Positions 32,990-42,230 of a stretch of DNA of 64,000 nt are shown here, piece by piece. A model generated the notes under the pieces. The model worked only from the letters and a program-made list of their open reading frames with translations. It ran no database searches and was not told where the DNA came from. A program made the position numbers and the translations under genes. Positions within the stretch are counted from its first letter, which is position 1. Each line of letters starts with the position of its first letter. Source of the DNA: Viola odorata (taxonomy: Eukaryota; Streptophyta; Magnoliopsida; Malpighiales; Violaceae); assembly GCA_963691705.1 (NCBI GenBank), contig OY829539.1:41301656-41365655 (forward strand), given 5' to 3'.

Positions 32990-34985
32990 ATAATCAACGA
33001 GGTAGAGAAACTATAATGGAAAGGATTGATAGAGGGACAACGAATGAGTAGTGGAGAAGTTATTTTCCGGAGGCTGTGGTTAAGATCATTGCCCTATTAT
33101 GATAAAGTTGACCTTTGATGGTGGTAGAATCCACAGGGGAAAAGTTTTCCGCTTTGAGGTGGCCTGGCTTCGGGAAGAGTCGTGTTTCGAGTTGGTCAAA
33201 GAGATTTAGGGCGGAGTTGAGCTGCGAGGGTTAGGGGAAGCTTTGGACTAGTATCTTAAACACCGTGGGTTGGAGCTGTCTAAATGGAGTTTTTGAAATG
33301 TCCATAGATCCATTGTGAAGAAGAGAGAGCGTCTTGGGTAGTTGCAGGTCCAACCGGTTTCAGACTTAACTCTTGATGAAATAGAGGTTAGTAAAGATAT
33401 TGAGGAATTAATACATAGGGAGGAGGTCATGTGGAAGCAGCGATCCTGGGTTCTCTGGCTTGAAGAGGGTGATAGGAATACAAAGTTCTTCCATGCCAGA
33501 GTGTCCCAGAGAAAGAAGAAGAATACTATTGAAAGAATCAAGGATGATTCGAGTAACTGGAGGGTTCTCCTGAGGAAATATTTCTAAAGTATTATAAATC
33601 TTTATTCTCCTCTAGGGTTGTGACATTTTTTCAAATATTTTACAAGTTATAACCCATCGTGTTTCCCTTTCTATGAATGCATCTCTTGATCAAGTTTTTA
33701 CTAAAGATGAAGTTTTTAAAGCTTTAAAGCAGATGCATCCCACCAATACTCCTGAGTCAGATGAAATGCCTCCGCTTTATTCTCAAAAATTCTGGTCTTT
33801 TCTTGAAAATCCTATTTGTAATGTTATCTTTGGTATTTTAAATGATGGGGAAGACCCTAGCTACCTCAACCACACCTTCATTACCCTTATACCTAATATC
33901 GTGTTTAAGTTGATCACCAAAGTGCCTGCTAATCGTTTGAAGAGGATACTACCATGTATCGTGTTGGAGAATCAGAGTATTTTTGTTCCTAGCTGACTCA
34001 TTACAGATAATGCCTTGATTTCCTAAGAGATATTTCATGGCATGAACACTAAGAGATCTGGAACGGGCTGGATGAGTGTCAAATTAGATATGAGCCAGGC
34101 ATAAGACAGAGTAGAATGGAACTTTCTAGAGGCGATTATATCCCGTATGGGGTTCTCATCTAGATGGACATCTGTTGTTATGGGTTGTGTCACAATGGTT
34201 TCCTATGTTATTCCTCTAAATGGTGCCTCTGGTCGTACCTTCTATCCTGAAAGAAGGCTCCGACAAGGGGACCTTTTGTCCTTTTTTTATTATTATTTTG
34301 TGTGCAGAAGGTCTTTCGGTGATGTTCTAAGCTGCAGCTGCTTTTAACAGGATACATGGTTACAAAATCTATTGTGGTAGTCTAAAGGTTAGTTATTTGT
34401 TCTATGCGGATGATAGTCTCATCTTTGCAAAGGCTAGTGAGGATGGGGCAAGAGTAATTACCTCAATTATGAGGGAATATTAGGAGGAGTTTGGCCAGAA
34501 GGTTAATCTAGAGAAATCAAAAGTATGCTTCGATAAAGACATAGGTGAGAATGATAGAGCGCTTGTCAAGGCTAGACTATAGATGGTGGAGGCTGAATCT
34601 CATGGAAGGTATTTAGAGCTTCTGGTATCTTTTGGTCGCTCAAAGAAGGGGATGTTCGGTTCCATTCAAGATAGGATTTGCAAGCGTCTGGTTGGGTGGA
34701 AAGAGAAAAAATTGTCTCAAACTAGGAGGGAAGTGTTGATTAAGTAGGTTATCCAATCCATCCCAACGTATATGATGAGTTGTTTTGAAATTTCTGCCTC
34801 CATATGTGACGAGTTGGAAAAGGCTACAAGGAGATTCTAGTAGGGGGGAATCCAAATGAGCAGAAGTCTGGGTTTAAGAAGGTTAGGGAATTTAATTTAG
34901 ATTTCCTCGCTAAAGAAAGTTGGCGTCTGCATAAGTATCTGAATACCTTGCTCTCCCAACTTTTGAAAGCTAGATACTTTCTTCG

Positions 34986-34990
34986 CTCGG
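34986..34990. repeat. Left target-site duplication CTCGG
   Basis: CTCGG precedes the 5' LTR, and the same five bases follow the 3' LTR at 57057-57061. Removing the element and one copy restores the LINE-1 frame (FLRSDFLDASIGSRHSYIW). Confidence 0.97.
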
Positions 34991-35929
34991 TGTTGATACC
35001 CGAATTTTGACGCCATTTTTACTTAATTTTAGCATTTCTGTCATTTATTTAATTTACCGTCATTTTTACTTAAATTACAGTCGTCTGTAGTTAAGTTACT
35101 ATCGCTAGCATTTTTAGGGTTTTCATCGCATTTTAGCATCATCGTTAGCTTCGTCAGCTTTCGAAATCGCGTTTTTAATTTTTCGTCAAGTATTTTTGTT
35201 ATTATTATCATTATTATTTTTAGCCTTAAAAATCACATTTTTTACTATCCAGCAGTCGTTTGCTAGTTTTTTCTTCATTTTTGAGCATCTCGTGAATTTT
35301 AGGATTTTTTGTATTTTATCGCATTTTTTAGTATTTTTATTATTTTATTATTATTTTTATTCGAGCTTTTATTGGACCCGAGTAAGCCTGCTCGGACAAC
35401 AGCTTGACTTCAAAATGTTTTCCATCAACTAGTTGCTTGCTTTTTTTCTGCTCGCAACGGTTTACAGCGTTTCGTGTAATTTTCGGGGTAACGCTTTATT
35501 TTTTTCGTTCCCGCGTTCCGCGTCTTTGAACGAGGAAATAAATACGTTAAGCGGAAAATTTTCATTATTCGCTGTATATGGCCAAAACCGGCGTATTTTT
35601 CTCTACGCGCCAGTACCTTCGGCTCGGAAATTCGGAATGTTTGCTCGCAGGATTCGGCTCGAGGCCATTTAAATAGGACTTAAAGGCCCTTGATCTCAAC
35701 TGTTGATCTGGTCAACCAAGGAAAGTCAACCAGATCAACGGTTGACAAATTAATGTGCATAATGCACATGCACAGTTCACGCACGAGGGAGGCAACGAAG
35801 TCCTCGCCCGAGCCAACTGCCCCGTAGCCCTCTACCCTCCGCCATCATCACGCCTCCGCCTAGCCCAGCCAGCTCACGCCCTAGCCACCACGCGCAGCTC
35901 CCTCGCCGGCCATCCACGCGTTTTTCGGC

Positions 35930-35937
35930 TATAAATA
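35930..35937 (+). promoter_or_regulatory. TATA box of the 5' LTR
   Basis: TATAAATA lies within the palindromic GGCTATAAATAGCC, after a GC-rich stretch, and is repeated at 53765-53772 in the 3' LTR. It is the obvious RNA polymerase II core promoter for the element, placing the transcript start near 35960. Confidence 0.75.
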
Positions 35938-36360
35938 GCCACCCCTCCCCACGCGCAAACGGCCCCAAAAATTTCTGAAAAAAAACCACACTCTCCCTCC
36001 ACATTTTGCCGGACCAATACACGCACCCTCAAGCCTCACTCCCCTTCGTCCAAACGTAGCAGCAACCGCACGGTAAGTTGCTTTCTCTCTCCCTCACCTA
36101 CTGTTTTCTCTTCAAAATTGTTTCTCGCTTTAGTTGATCGTTTAATGGCCCCCAATGTGTTCTAATAGCTTGAGTGTTAAGTTAATTTCAGTACGCTAGC
36201 ATCAATTAAATTGTTTAAATGCTTGAAATGTTTATGTGCTAATTAAACGGTTTAATACGCATTCTTGTTCTTGTCGCAATAGTCACTGTTTTGGTTCCCG
36301 CTTTCTGGCTGTGATTGCTCGGTTGCGTTGTAGGAAGAGAGAGGCTCCTTTTGGGCCAAG

Positions 36361-36542
36361 AACCAGGCGAATTGGTCGCCTGGTTCGTCACCTCCGTCGC
36401 CGGCAGTGGCGCCGGCGACGTGAGGTTGAAGATGATGACTTCATGGGCCATTTGGCCCTTCGGCCGAAATAAAGAAAGGTGATGGGCTTGGCCCATCACC
36501 ATTTAAATGACTCACCTTGGGCCAGGAACTGTTCCTGGCCCA
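36361..36542. repeat. Ladder of perfect hairpins in the 5' LTR
   Basis: Consecutive inverted repeats: 36361-36385 (AACCAGGCGA, loop 5, TCGCCTGGTT); 36395-36420 (CGTCGCCGGC, loop 6, GCCGGCGACG); 36445-36458 (GGGCCA, TT, TGGCCC); 36459-36468 (TTCGGCCGAA); 36478-36500 (GGTGATGGGC, TTG, GCCCATCACC); 36518-36542 (TGGGCCAGGAA, CTG, TTCCTGGCCCA). All arms are perfect. The same ladder is at 54196-54377 in the 3' LTR. It lies downstream of the TATA box and so would be in the transcript's leader. Confidence 0.9.
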
Positions 36543-36939
36543 TTTCTTCAAATTTTAAATAGGGCCCAGCCCATTTAGATTTTTTCCGAGTCGCCGATTC
36601 GTCATTTTTTTACGCAAAATGCTCGCATGTTTCATATATTTATTTTTTCGCGATACATGCTATTTCTCGTATGTTTTATACATGAATCGATTAATTCACT
36701 TTTTTTTCGTAAAATATTTCGTATGCTTTTTATTTTATCAAAATTGTTTATTGAATTGTTTATACGCGAATTGCTCATTCTTTATCGTAATATTTATTTT
36801 CACATGATCTAACCTCAGTCATTTATATCTAACTGTTTAAATTCAGTCATTTAAAATACCGCCTATATGGTCGGTCGCCTTTTTTTAATTTTCGTAAATA
36901 TTCAACTGCTTTAATTTTTCGCAAAACTGCTGGAAATCC

Positions 36940-37320
36940 TTCCGCAAATTATCAACTGTTTACTTTTCCGCACTTTAAATTTCAGCAATTTAAATTCAAT
37001 ACCGCCTACATGGTCGGTCGCACTTACCAACTGTTTACTTTTCCGCACTTTAAATTTCAGCAATTTAAATTCAATACCGCCTACATGGTCGGTCGCACTT
37101 ATCAACTGTTTACTTTTCCGCACTTTATTTTTCCGTACTTTAAATTTCAGCAATTTACTTTCAGCAATTTAAATTCAATACCGCCTACATGGTCGGTCGC
37201 ACTTATCAACTGTTTACTTTTCCGCACTTTATTTTTCCGCACTTTAAATTTCAGCAATTTACTTTCAGCAATTTAAATTCAATACCGCCTACATGGTCGG
37301 TCGCATTTTAATTCTCGTAA
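36940..37320 (+). repeat. Direct repeats (TACATGGTCGGTCGCACTTA type) in the 5' LTR
   Basis: Blocks of about 75-115 bp, each combining CAACTGTTTACTTTTCCGCA, AATTTCAGCAATTTAAATTC and ACCGCCTACATGGTCGGTCG, recur four times. The length difference comes from an optional TTATTTTTCCGCACT insert. The same array is in the 3' LTR at 54780-55140. Confidence 0.85.
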
Positions 37321-37589
37321 ATATTCAACTGCTTTAATTTTTCGCAAACTGCTGGAAATTCTTCCGCAATTTATCAACTGTTTATTTTCCGCAATTTATC
37401 AACTGTTTATTTTCTGCAATCTATCAACTGTTATTTTTCTGAAAATATCAACAGTTTATTTTCTGCAAATATCCAACTGTTTATTCTCTGCATTATCAAC
37501 CTGTTTTATTTTCTGCAAATCATTAAACTTTTTTTTTCTTCCTTGTAAATCGCCAATAGCATTTAATTTTTCTGCACTTATCAAAACAA

Positions 37590-38215
37590 CATTTCATTTT
37601 CGTATGCGTAAAATTCATCATTTTTCGCATGCAATCAACCTAGCACTTAAATTCTCGTATGCGTAAAATCCATCATTTTTCGCATGCAAATCAAAACAGC
37701 ATTTCATTTTCGTATGCGTAAAATCCATCATTTTTCGCATGCAATCAACCTAGCATTTAAATTCTCGTTTGCGTAAAATCCATCATTTTTCGCATGCAAT
37801 CAACCCAGCATTTAAATTCTCGTATGCGTAAAATCAATCATTTTTCGCATGCAATCAACCCAGCATTTAAATTCTCGTATGCGTAAAATCCATCATTTTT
37901 CGCATGCAATCAACCCAGCATTTAAATTCTCGTATGCGTAAAATCAATCATTTTTCGCATGCAATCAACCTAGCATTTAAATTCTCGTATGCGTAAAATC
38001 AATCATTTTTCGCATGCAATCAACCTAGCATTTAAATTCTCGTATGCGTAAAATCAATCATTTTTCGCATGCAATCAACACAGCATTTAAATTCTCGTGT
38101 GCTTAAAATTAATCATTTTTTGCATGCAATCAACTCAGCATTTAAATCTCGTATGCGTAAAATCCATCATTTTTCGCATACAATCAACTGTCATCATTTT
38201 ATCAAACTCAGCATC
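37590..38215 (+). repeat. 55-bp tandem array in the 5' LTR
   Basis: The unit CATTTAAATTCTCGTATGCG, then TAAAATCAATCATTTTTCGC and ATGCAATCAACC recurs with a strict 55-bp period: CGCATG falls at 37626, 37681, 37736, 37791, 37846, 37901, 37956, 38011, 38066. The outer copies are more diverged. The 3' LTR has one extra unit, which accounts for its greater length. Confidence 0.93.
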
Positions 38216-39169
38216 TCACTTTCGTATGCGTAGAATCCATCATTTTACGTGTGCAATCGACTGTCATTTAAATTTTCGCACTCATAGAATTGCCTAGTTA
38301 TTTCTCAAGCCATCACTAACACTCTCGTTTTGTAGGTTAATTTCAAGCTTCGCTCGAAAGTACGCCTCACAAGTCCCTTTTATTTATTCGATGCTTTTCG
38401 CAAATATCAACTGCATGCATGATATATAGAACTACTAGAATTAAAATCAACCCACATGAACAACGTGTTTAAAGAGTTGCTTAAAATGCCATGTTCATAT
38501 GATTTTAAATTCTCGCTTGTATTGACTGCATGTACATGGGGGCTTTCGATCCCACTTCAGTTTTTCACTTTAAAATCGATCATTTAAATTGGCACTCTGT
38601 TAGCAATCCATGTTAGGATCACGTAGTAATTAATCTAATCATGCATGGCCCGATGATGAAAAAAGAGGGCGCTCATTCAGTCTTACGGAAAATTCAGTCC
38701 CATCACGTTACGATCAGGAATAATCAATCGGTCTTGATAAACGGTAACCCCGTCAGAAAGACATTTTAATTATTCCTGAACGATTACGAACATAAATAAG
38801 ACTCAAGTGACGATTCCTTTGAGGGCCCCCTTTTTCAAAATAAAACGCATTTTCATCAAACACCTTTTTAACACCTCTCTCATCAACCGGTAACCATTTT
38901 TGGATGTGTTTCGGGTGCCTAACACCTTCCCGAGACCATAATACGACCCCGAACCTTTGTCTGGGGTCCAGACCCCTTCTTTGTGCCTTTAGTTTTTTTA
39001 CTTATTATATTTCCTATGCCATGACGATTAGGGTTCCCTAAGCCTAGCAATCAAATTAGGGTGGCGACTTCATTGCATGCTGCTAGGCGTCCTTTTACGC
39101 CGAGCATCTGAAGGTCTCAAATTTCGTTGCACACTCGCGAATTTTTTTAATTTTCGGGGCGCGACAGTT

Positions 39170-39187
39170 TGGCGACTCCGCTGGGGA
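39170..39187 (+). other. Primer-binding site of the Ogre-type element
   Basis: TGGCGACTCCGCTGGGGA starts three bases after the 5' LTR end. It begins with the TGG complementary to a tRNA CCA end and is the usual primer-site style of this lineage. The tRNA is not named because I could not check it. Confidence 0.85.
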
Positions 39188-39826
39188 AAGTTTGGTCGGA
39201 GCCGGTTTTATTTTTTAGAGAGGTTTTTTTTGTTTATTTATTTGCTTTGATCAATTGCTGGTCTGTTTATTTATTTGCTTTATCAATTGTCATATGCATT
39301 TCATAGCGCCCTACACCCAGGGGACAATTACCAAAATAGGAGGGTAGTAGTGACGCCCTAGGACACATGTCCTAGGTAGTGTTCACCAAACCCAACTCGG
39401 ATGAACCCCTAAAGCCAGTCGAAAGGTTATACGATTTCGCAAGGAATCGGGCGACTGGACGACACTTTAGGGACCTTTTCATGGTATCATCCGGGAACCA
39501 TTCAAGCCAGCTAGAAATGTCGGAATCAGAGCCCCAGCACGTGCATCATAATTATAACTGTTTTTCGTGGCTCTATTTGTCTTGATGGCATTTTGATCTG
39601 ATTTTTCCTGTTATACAAACTGCGGGTTTCTCACACCATTTACTTAGCACTTGAATTTTACTTTCGTCCCCAACAAGACCCATTTTGCTCATTCGCTACG
39701 ACTGCGCCTACGCTACTTTCATTTGATATTTTCGGGGGACGAAGCTTCGATGATCAAGCTGCCCGAGGAGATCTGTTAAAACAAGGGTTCGCCCCTGACA
39801 TCACCACTAAGATTAAGGTAGAAGTC
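39188..39826 (+). other. Leader between primer site and ORF1
   Basis: No gene is seen. A frame in phase with ORF1 is already open from about 39670 but has no ATG, which suggests either splicing into ORF1 or a start further in. Confidence 0.5.
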
Positions 39827-41425
39827 GTGGACTTCGACTTAACTAGGATTCGGATGTTGAGAAACGAGCTGACTGAAGACGAGGAGACCCAGTTTGAGGG
39901 TAGTTATGGCAAGCTACTGACCCTAGTGGACGTGAAAACTGATTGGGATTGCATCCGGGCAGCCTTGAAGTTCTGGGACCCCTACTATCGTCGCTTCTCT
40001 TTTGACAAAGAAGTAGATCTGACTCCCACGCTAGAGGAGTACTCAGCTTTGATGTGCTTCACATTCCCCATTTCAGCCATATACCAGAACGTCCGACTCG
40101 ACTCTGCAAGTGTAAAAATAAGGCTCGACAAGCTATTAGGAATCACTACTCGTGTTAGAGAGGGTGACTACTTCTGGTGCTGGTCGGATATCGAGGCACG
40201 GTTTGAGCTGTCCAATGGAGTGAAGCGCTTAAGGATCCTGGCCTTTGCCATTGTGGGATTCGTCATTTTCCCAAGGATGAGGAACGCCATCGACTTTTCA
40301 GCAGCCAACATCTTTTACGAGATGGAGGTTAATTCCATCAATCCTACCACAACCATTTTGGCCGAGACCTTTCGTTCCTTGGACTCTTGTCGGAGAAAGG
40401 GAAAAGGGAGACTTACCTGCTGCGCCCAGTTGCTGACAGTATGGCTAATCAGCCACTTCAAACAGATTCCTGATCAGTCCATTTTCTTCGAAAGCTACAT
40501 AAGGTCGTGCCCTCTGCTCAGAGTTATCAACGCCATGACCACGGACAAATGGGAGATGGAAAACAAGGACGTCTGGATTGACCGATTCGTAAACCTCTCA
40601 GAAGAGGACTTCAGTTGGCATGCCAAGTGGCTGCGAACCTCCAATCCCATCGTCTGTTGTGGACCCCTACCATGGGTTCCTTTGATCGGAGCATGGGGAT
40701 GTACTCACTATTGCCCAGCCCTAGTACTCAGGCAGTTTTGCATCACACAAATCATTCCGGTAACATTCGGCATGACGAAATCAGATCTACCCCACACTGG
40801 AGAAAATCAGAACATTCAGTTGTACGCCCAAGACTGGGCCCACCCCTTTTGTCTCAAAGGACGCATTGCCCCTGCGGCAACGATACCACAATACCCACAG
40901 TACAGGATGAGGCGAGTCAACGGCAACGTCTTGCCTCACCCAGAAAATCAGAAACCGATGGAAGAGGAAGGGGAATCGCAAGTAAGTGGAGGAATAGATG
41001 CCATGACATACGCCCAAGTGGTAGAACAGATGCGAGCGGCGCAAGAGAAACGAGATCTGATGATAGAAGAAAGGGATATCGCTGAAGCTTGTCAATGTGG
41101 CCTGGAAGTACAGATGAATGAACTGGACAGGCATCACAAGGATTTCGTCCGCGTACAAGCATTACAAAAGAAGGTGGCCCTCAGGGCCTTTAAGGAACGT
41201 TTGAGCAGCGAAACCCGCAAGAGAGAAGCGTCAAGCGCCATAATTGAAGACCGGGATTCAACGATAAGGGTCTTGACTACTCGCGCAGATTTGGGGGATA
41301 GGAAGAACCAGGCACTGCAAAGCCGAATCACTGCTTTAGAGGCTGAGTTAGAGATGCAGAAAGGGGAGATGGCTTCAATGGAATACCTTTGGCATGAGCA
41401 AGAGAATTCCGATCCCCAGGATTGA
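39827..41425 (+). CDS. ORF1: Ogre-type extra protein (DUF7745-like) upstream of gag
   Basis: The open frame of 532 codons has no ATG at its nominal start; the first ATG is at 39854. The N-terminal 380 residues (FWDPYYRRFSFDKEVDLTPT, LEEYSALMCFTFPISAIYQN, ..., QLLTVWLISHFKQIPDQSIF, CGPLPWVPLIGAWGCTHYCP) match the plant protein family that I know as DUF7745. That family recurs as the extra ORF of Ogre/Tat elements; its function is unknown. Residues from about 405 to 525 are charged and heptad-like (VVEQMRAAQEKRDLMIEERD ... LQSRITALEAELEMQKGEM), a likely coiled coil. The frame is intact. It lies on the same transcript as gag-pol, 0.8 kb upstream of gag. The family name is from memory and should be checked. 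Confidence 0.8.
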   Translation: MDFDLTRIRMLRNELTEDEETQFEGSYGKLLTLVDVKTDWDCIRAALKFWDPYYRRFSFDKEVDLTPTLEEYSALMCFTFPISAIYQNVRLDSASVKIRLDKLLGITTRVREGDYFWCWSDIEARFELSNGVKRLRILAFAIVGFVIFPRMRNAIDFSAANIFYEMEVNSINPTTTILAETFRSLDSCRRKGKGRLTCCAQLLTVWLISHFKQIPDQSIFFESYIRSCPLLRVINAMTTDKWEMENKDVWIDRFVNLSEEDFSWHAKWLRTSNPIVCCGPLPWVPLIGAWGCTHYCPALVLRQFCITQIIPVTFGMTKSDLPHTGENQNIQLYAQDWAHPFCLKGRIAPAATIPQYPQYRMRRVNGNVLPHPENQKPMEEEGESQVSGGIDAMTYAQVVEQMRAAQEKRDLMIEERDIAEACQCGLEVQMNELDRHHKDFVRVQALQKKVALRAFKERLSSETRKREASSAIIEDRDSTIRVLTTRADLGDRKNQALQSRITALEAELEMQKGEMASMEYLWHEQENSDPQD

Positions 41426-42230
41426 CACCTTCATAGGAAGGCTCGAATATCGACAAACCTTTTCTTTTTCATGTAATTAGAATCCCTGATTTCATCATTA
41501 GCAATTTTTTTTGATGAATTTAGTTTGTTGGCAAGTTTACCATATTTTTGCAAACACTTTTAATAAAGTCGTACTCTTTCGGATATTTGTTAAATTACCT
41601 CATTTTTCACATATCGACTATCCGTCTGATACCACACAAAAGACCATCACAAAAAGAATGAGAAAATCCCTCCAGGATAACCACAATCATTTCACCCAAA
41701 AAAAAAGGAGAAGAAAAAACCAAAAAATCAGACCAAACATCCGAAAAACAGCCAAGTAGCGTTCACTCATGGCTGTATCCTCTTAGCTTATCACAAAACA
41801 CTCCGAGTTCATAGCATAGATCATCGTCTCTCCCCTCGGTTGGGTTCACCAGGCATCAGGCCTTGCATCGTCAAAAGCATAGTATAAAAGAGATCTTCTT
41901 AGTGTGGTGGCATTGGTTGCCCCTGCGGAGTTGGGTTTCGCCGTTAGCATCTCAGATTTACTTCATAACGTTGGAATGTATAGAGGCTTCCTTCGTATCT
42001 TGCCGACAACTGGGATTCCTCGCCTCTCCGACCGCCCTGGAAATATCAAATGAAAGTACTGCCGGAAAAGCGAATGAGCAAATGTGGAGACCTCGGGATT
42101 GCACATCACCTGTATATCCTCACTTATACTTACTCTTTTCTGCGTTTTTCCTTTTTTCAGGTTCACAATAGCTCCGCGGAAGCAAGCTACTCCGCACAGG
42201 CTCCCTTTAACTAGACTTCAAAAGCGAAAA
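41426..42230 (+). other. Spacer with probable intron acceptor before gag
   Basis: A strong polypyrimidine-AG (CTTTTTTCAG, ending 42160) lies just before the gag frame, which then reads FTIAPRKQATPHRLPLTRLQ. A spliced leader joining gag to upstream sequence is plausible. Confidence 0.4.

Larger units (their letters stand above)
32027..34990 (+). pseudogene. LINE-1 ORF2, endonuclease and reverse transcriptase (degenerate)
   Basis: Plus-strand frames follow plant LINE-1 ORF2. First comes an endonuclease part (SPNLVFI; LDADEFKNLNNKCFFSY; then WICVGDFNEVL, KLGGLDREFNALDSFRCALN, EPKFTWCN). Next is a linker (WVLWLEEGDRNTKFFHARVS), and then RT blocks: FKLITKVPANRLKRILPCIV, VKLDMSQA, the catalytic FYADDSLIFAKA at about 34398-34430, and KRLVGWKEKKLSQTRREVLI. 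Many stops and frameshifts make it inactive. ORF1 and the 5' end are missing. It is interrupted by a MITE at 32531-32989 and by the Ogre-type element at 34991-57056, after which it resumes. Confidence 0.88.
34991..39166 (+). repeat. 5' LTR of the Ogre-type element (4176 bp)
   Basis: Boundaries are set by comparison with the 3' LTR at 52827-57056 and by the adjoining primer site. It starts TGTTGATACCCGAATTTTGA and ends TTTTCGGGGCGCGACA. In order it contains an AT-rich U3 start, a GC-rich core promoter with TATAAATA at 35930, a ladder of hairpins (36361-36542), an array with TACATGGTCGGTCGCACTTA blocks (36940-37320), a 55-bp array (about 37600-38200) and a unique 3' part. Short ORFs on both strands are unlikely to be genes. 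Confidence 0.95.

Noticed and set aside
35777..36022. Minus-strand ORF in the 5' LTR (and its copy at 53585-53857)
   Set aside because: It covers the GC-rich core promoter and TATA box of the LTR; the open frame is a by-product of GC content.
36236..36502. Overlapping plus and minus ORFs in the LTR hairpin ladder
   Set aside because: Both strands are open because the region is made of palindromes; no motif, and position is the untranslated leader.
37590..38215. Regularly spaced 55-bp repeats reminiscent of a CRISPR array
   Set aside because: The whole unit is conserved, with no unique spacers, it lies inside a plant LTR and is duplicated in the other LTR. It is an ordinary tandem array.
40615..41085. 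156-codon ORF overlapping ORF1 in another frame
   Set aside because: It is a shadow of the intact ORF1 frame.
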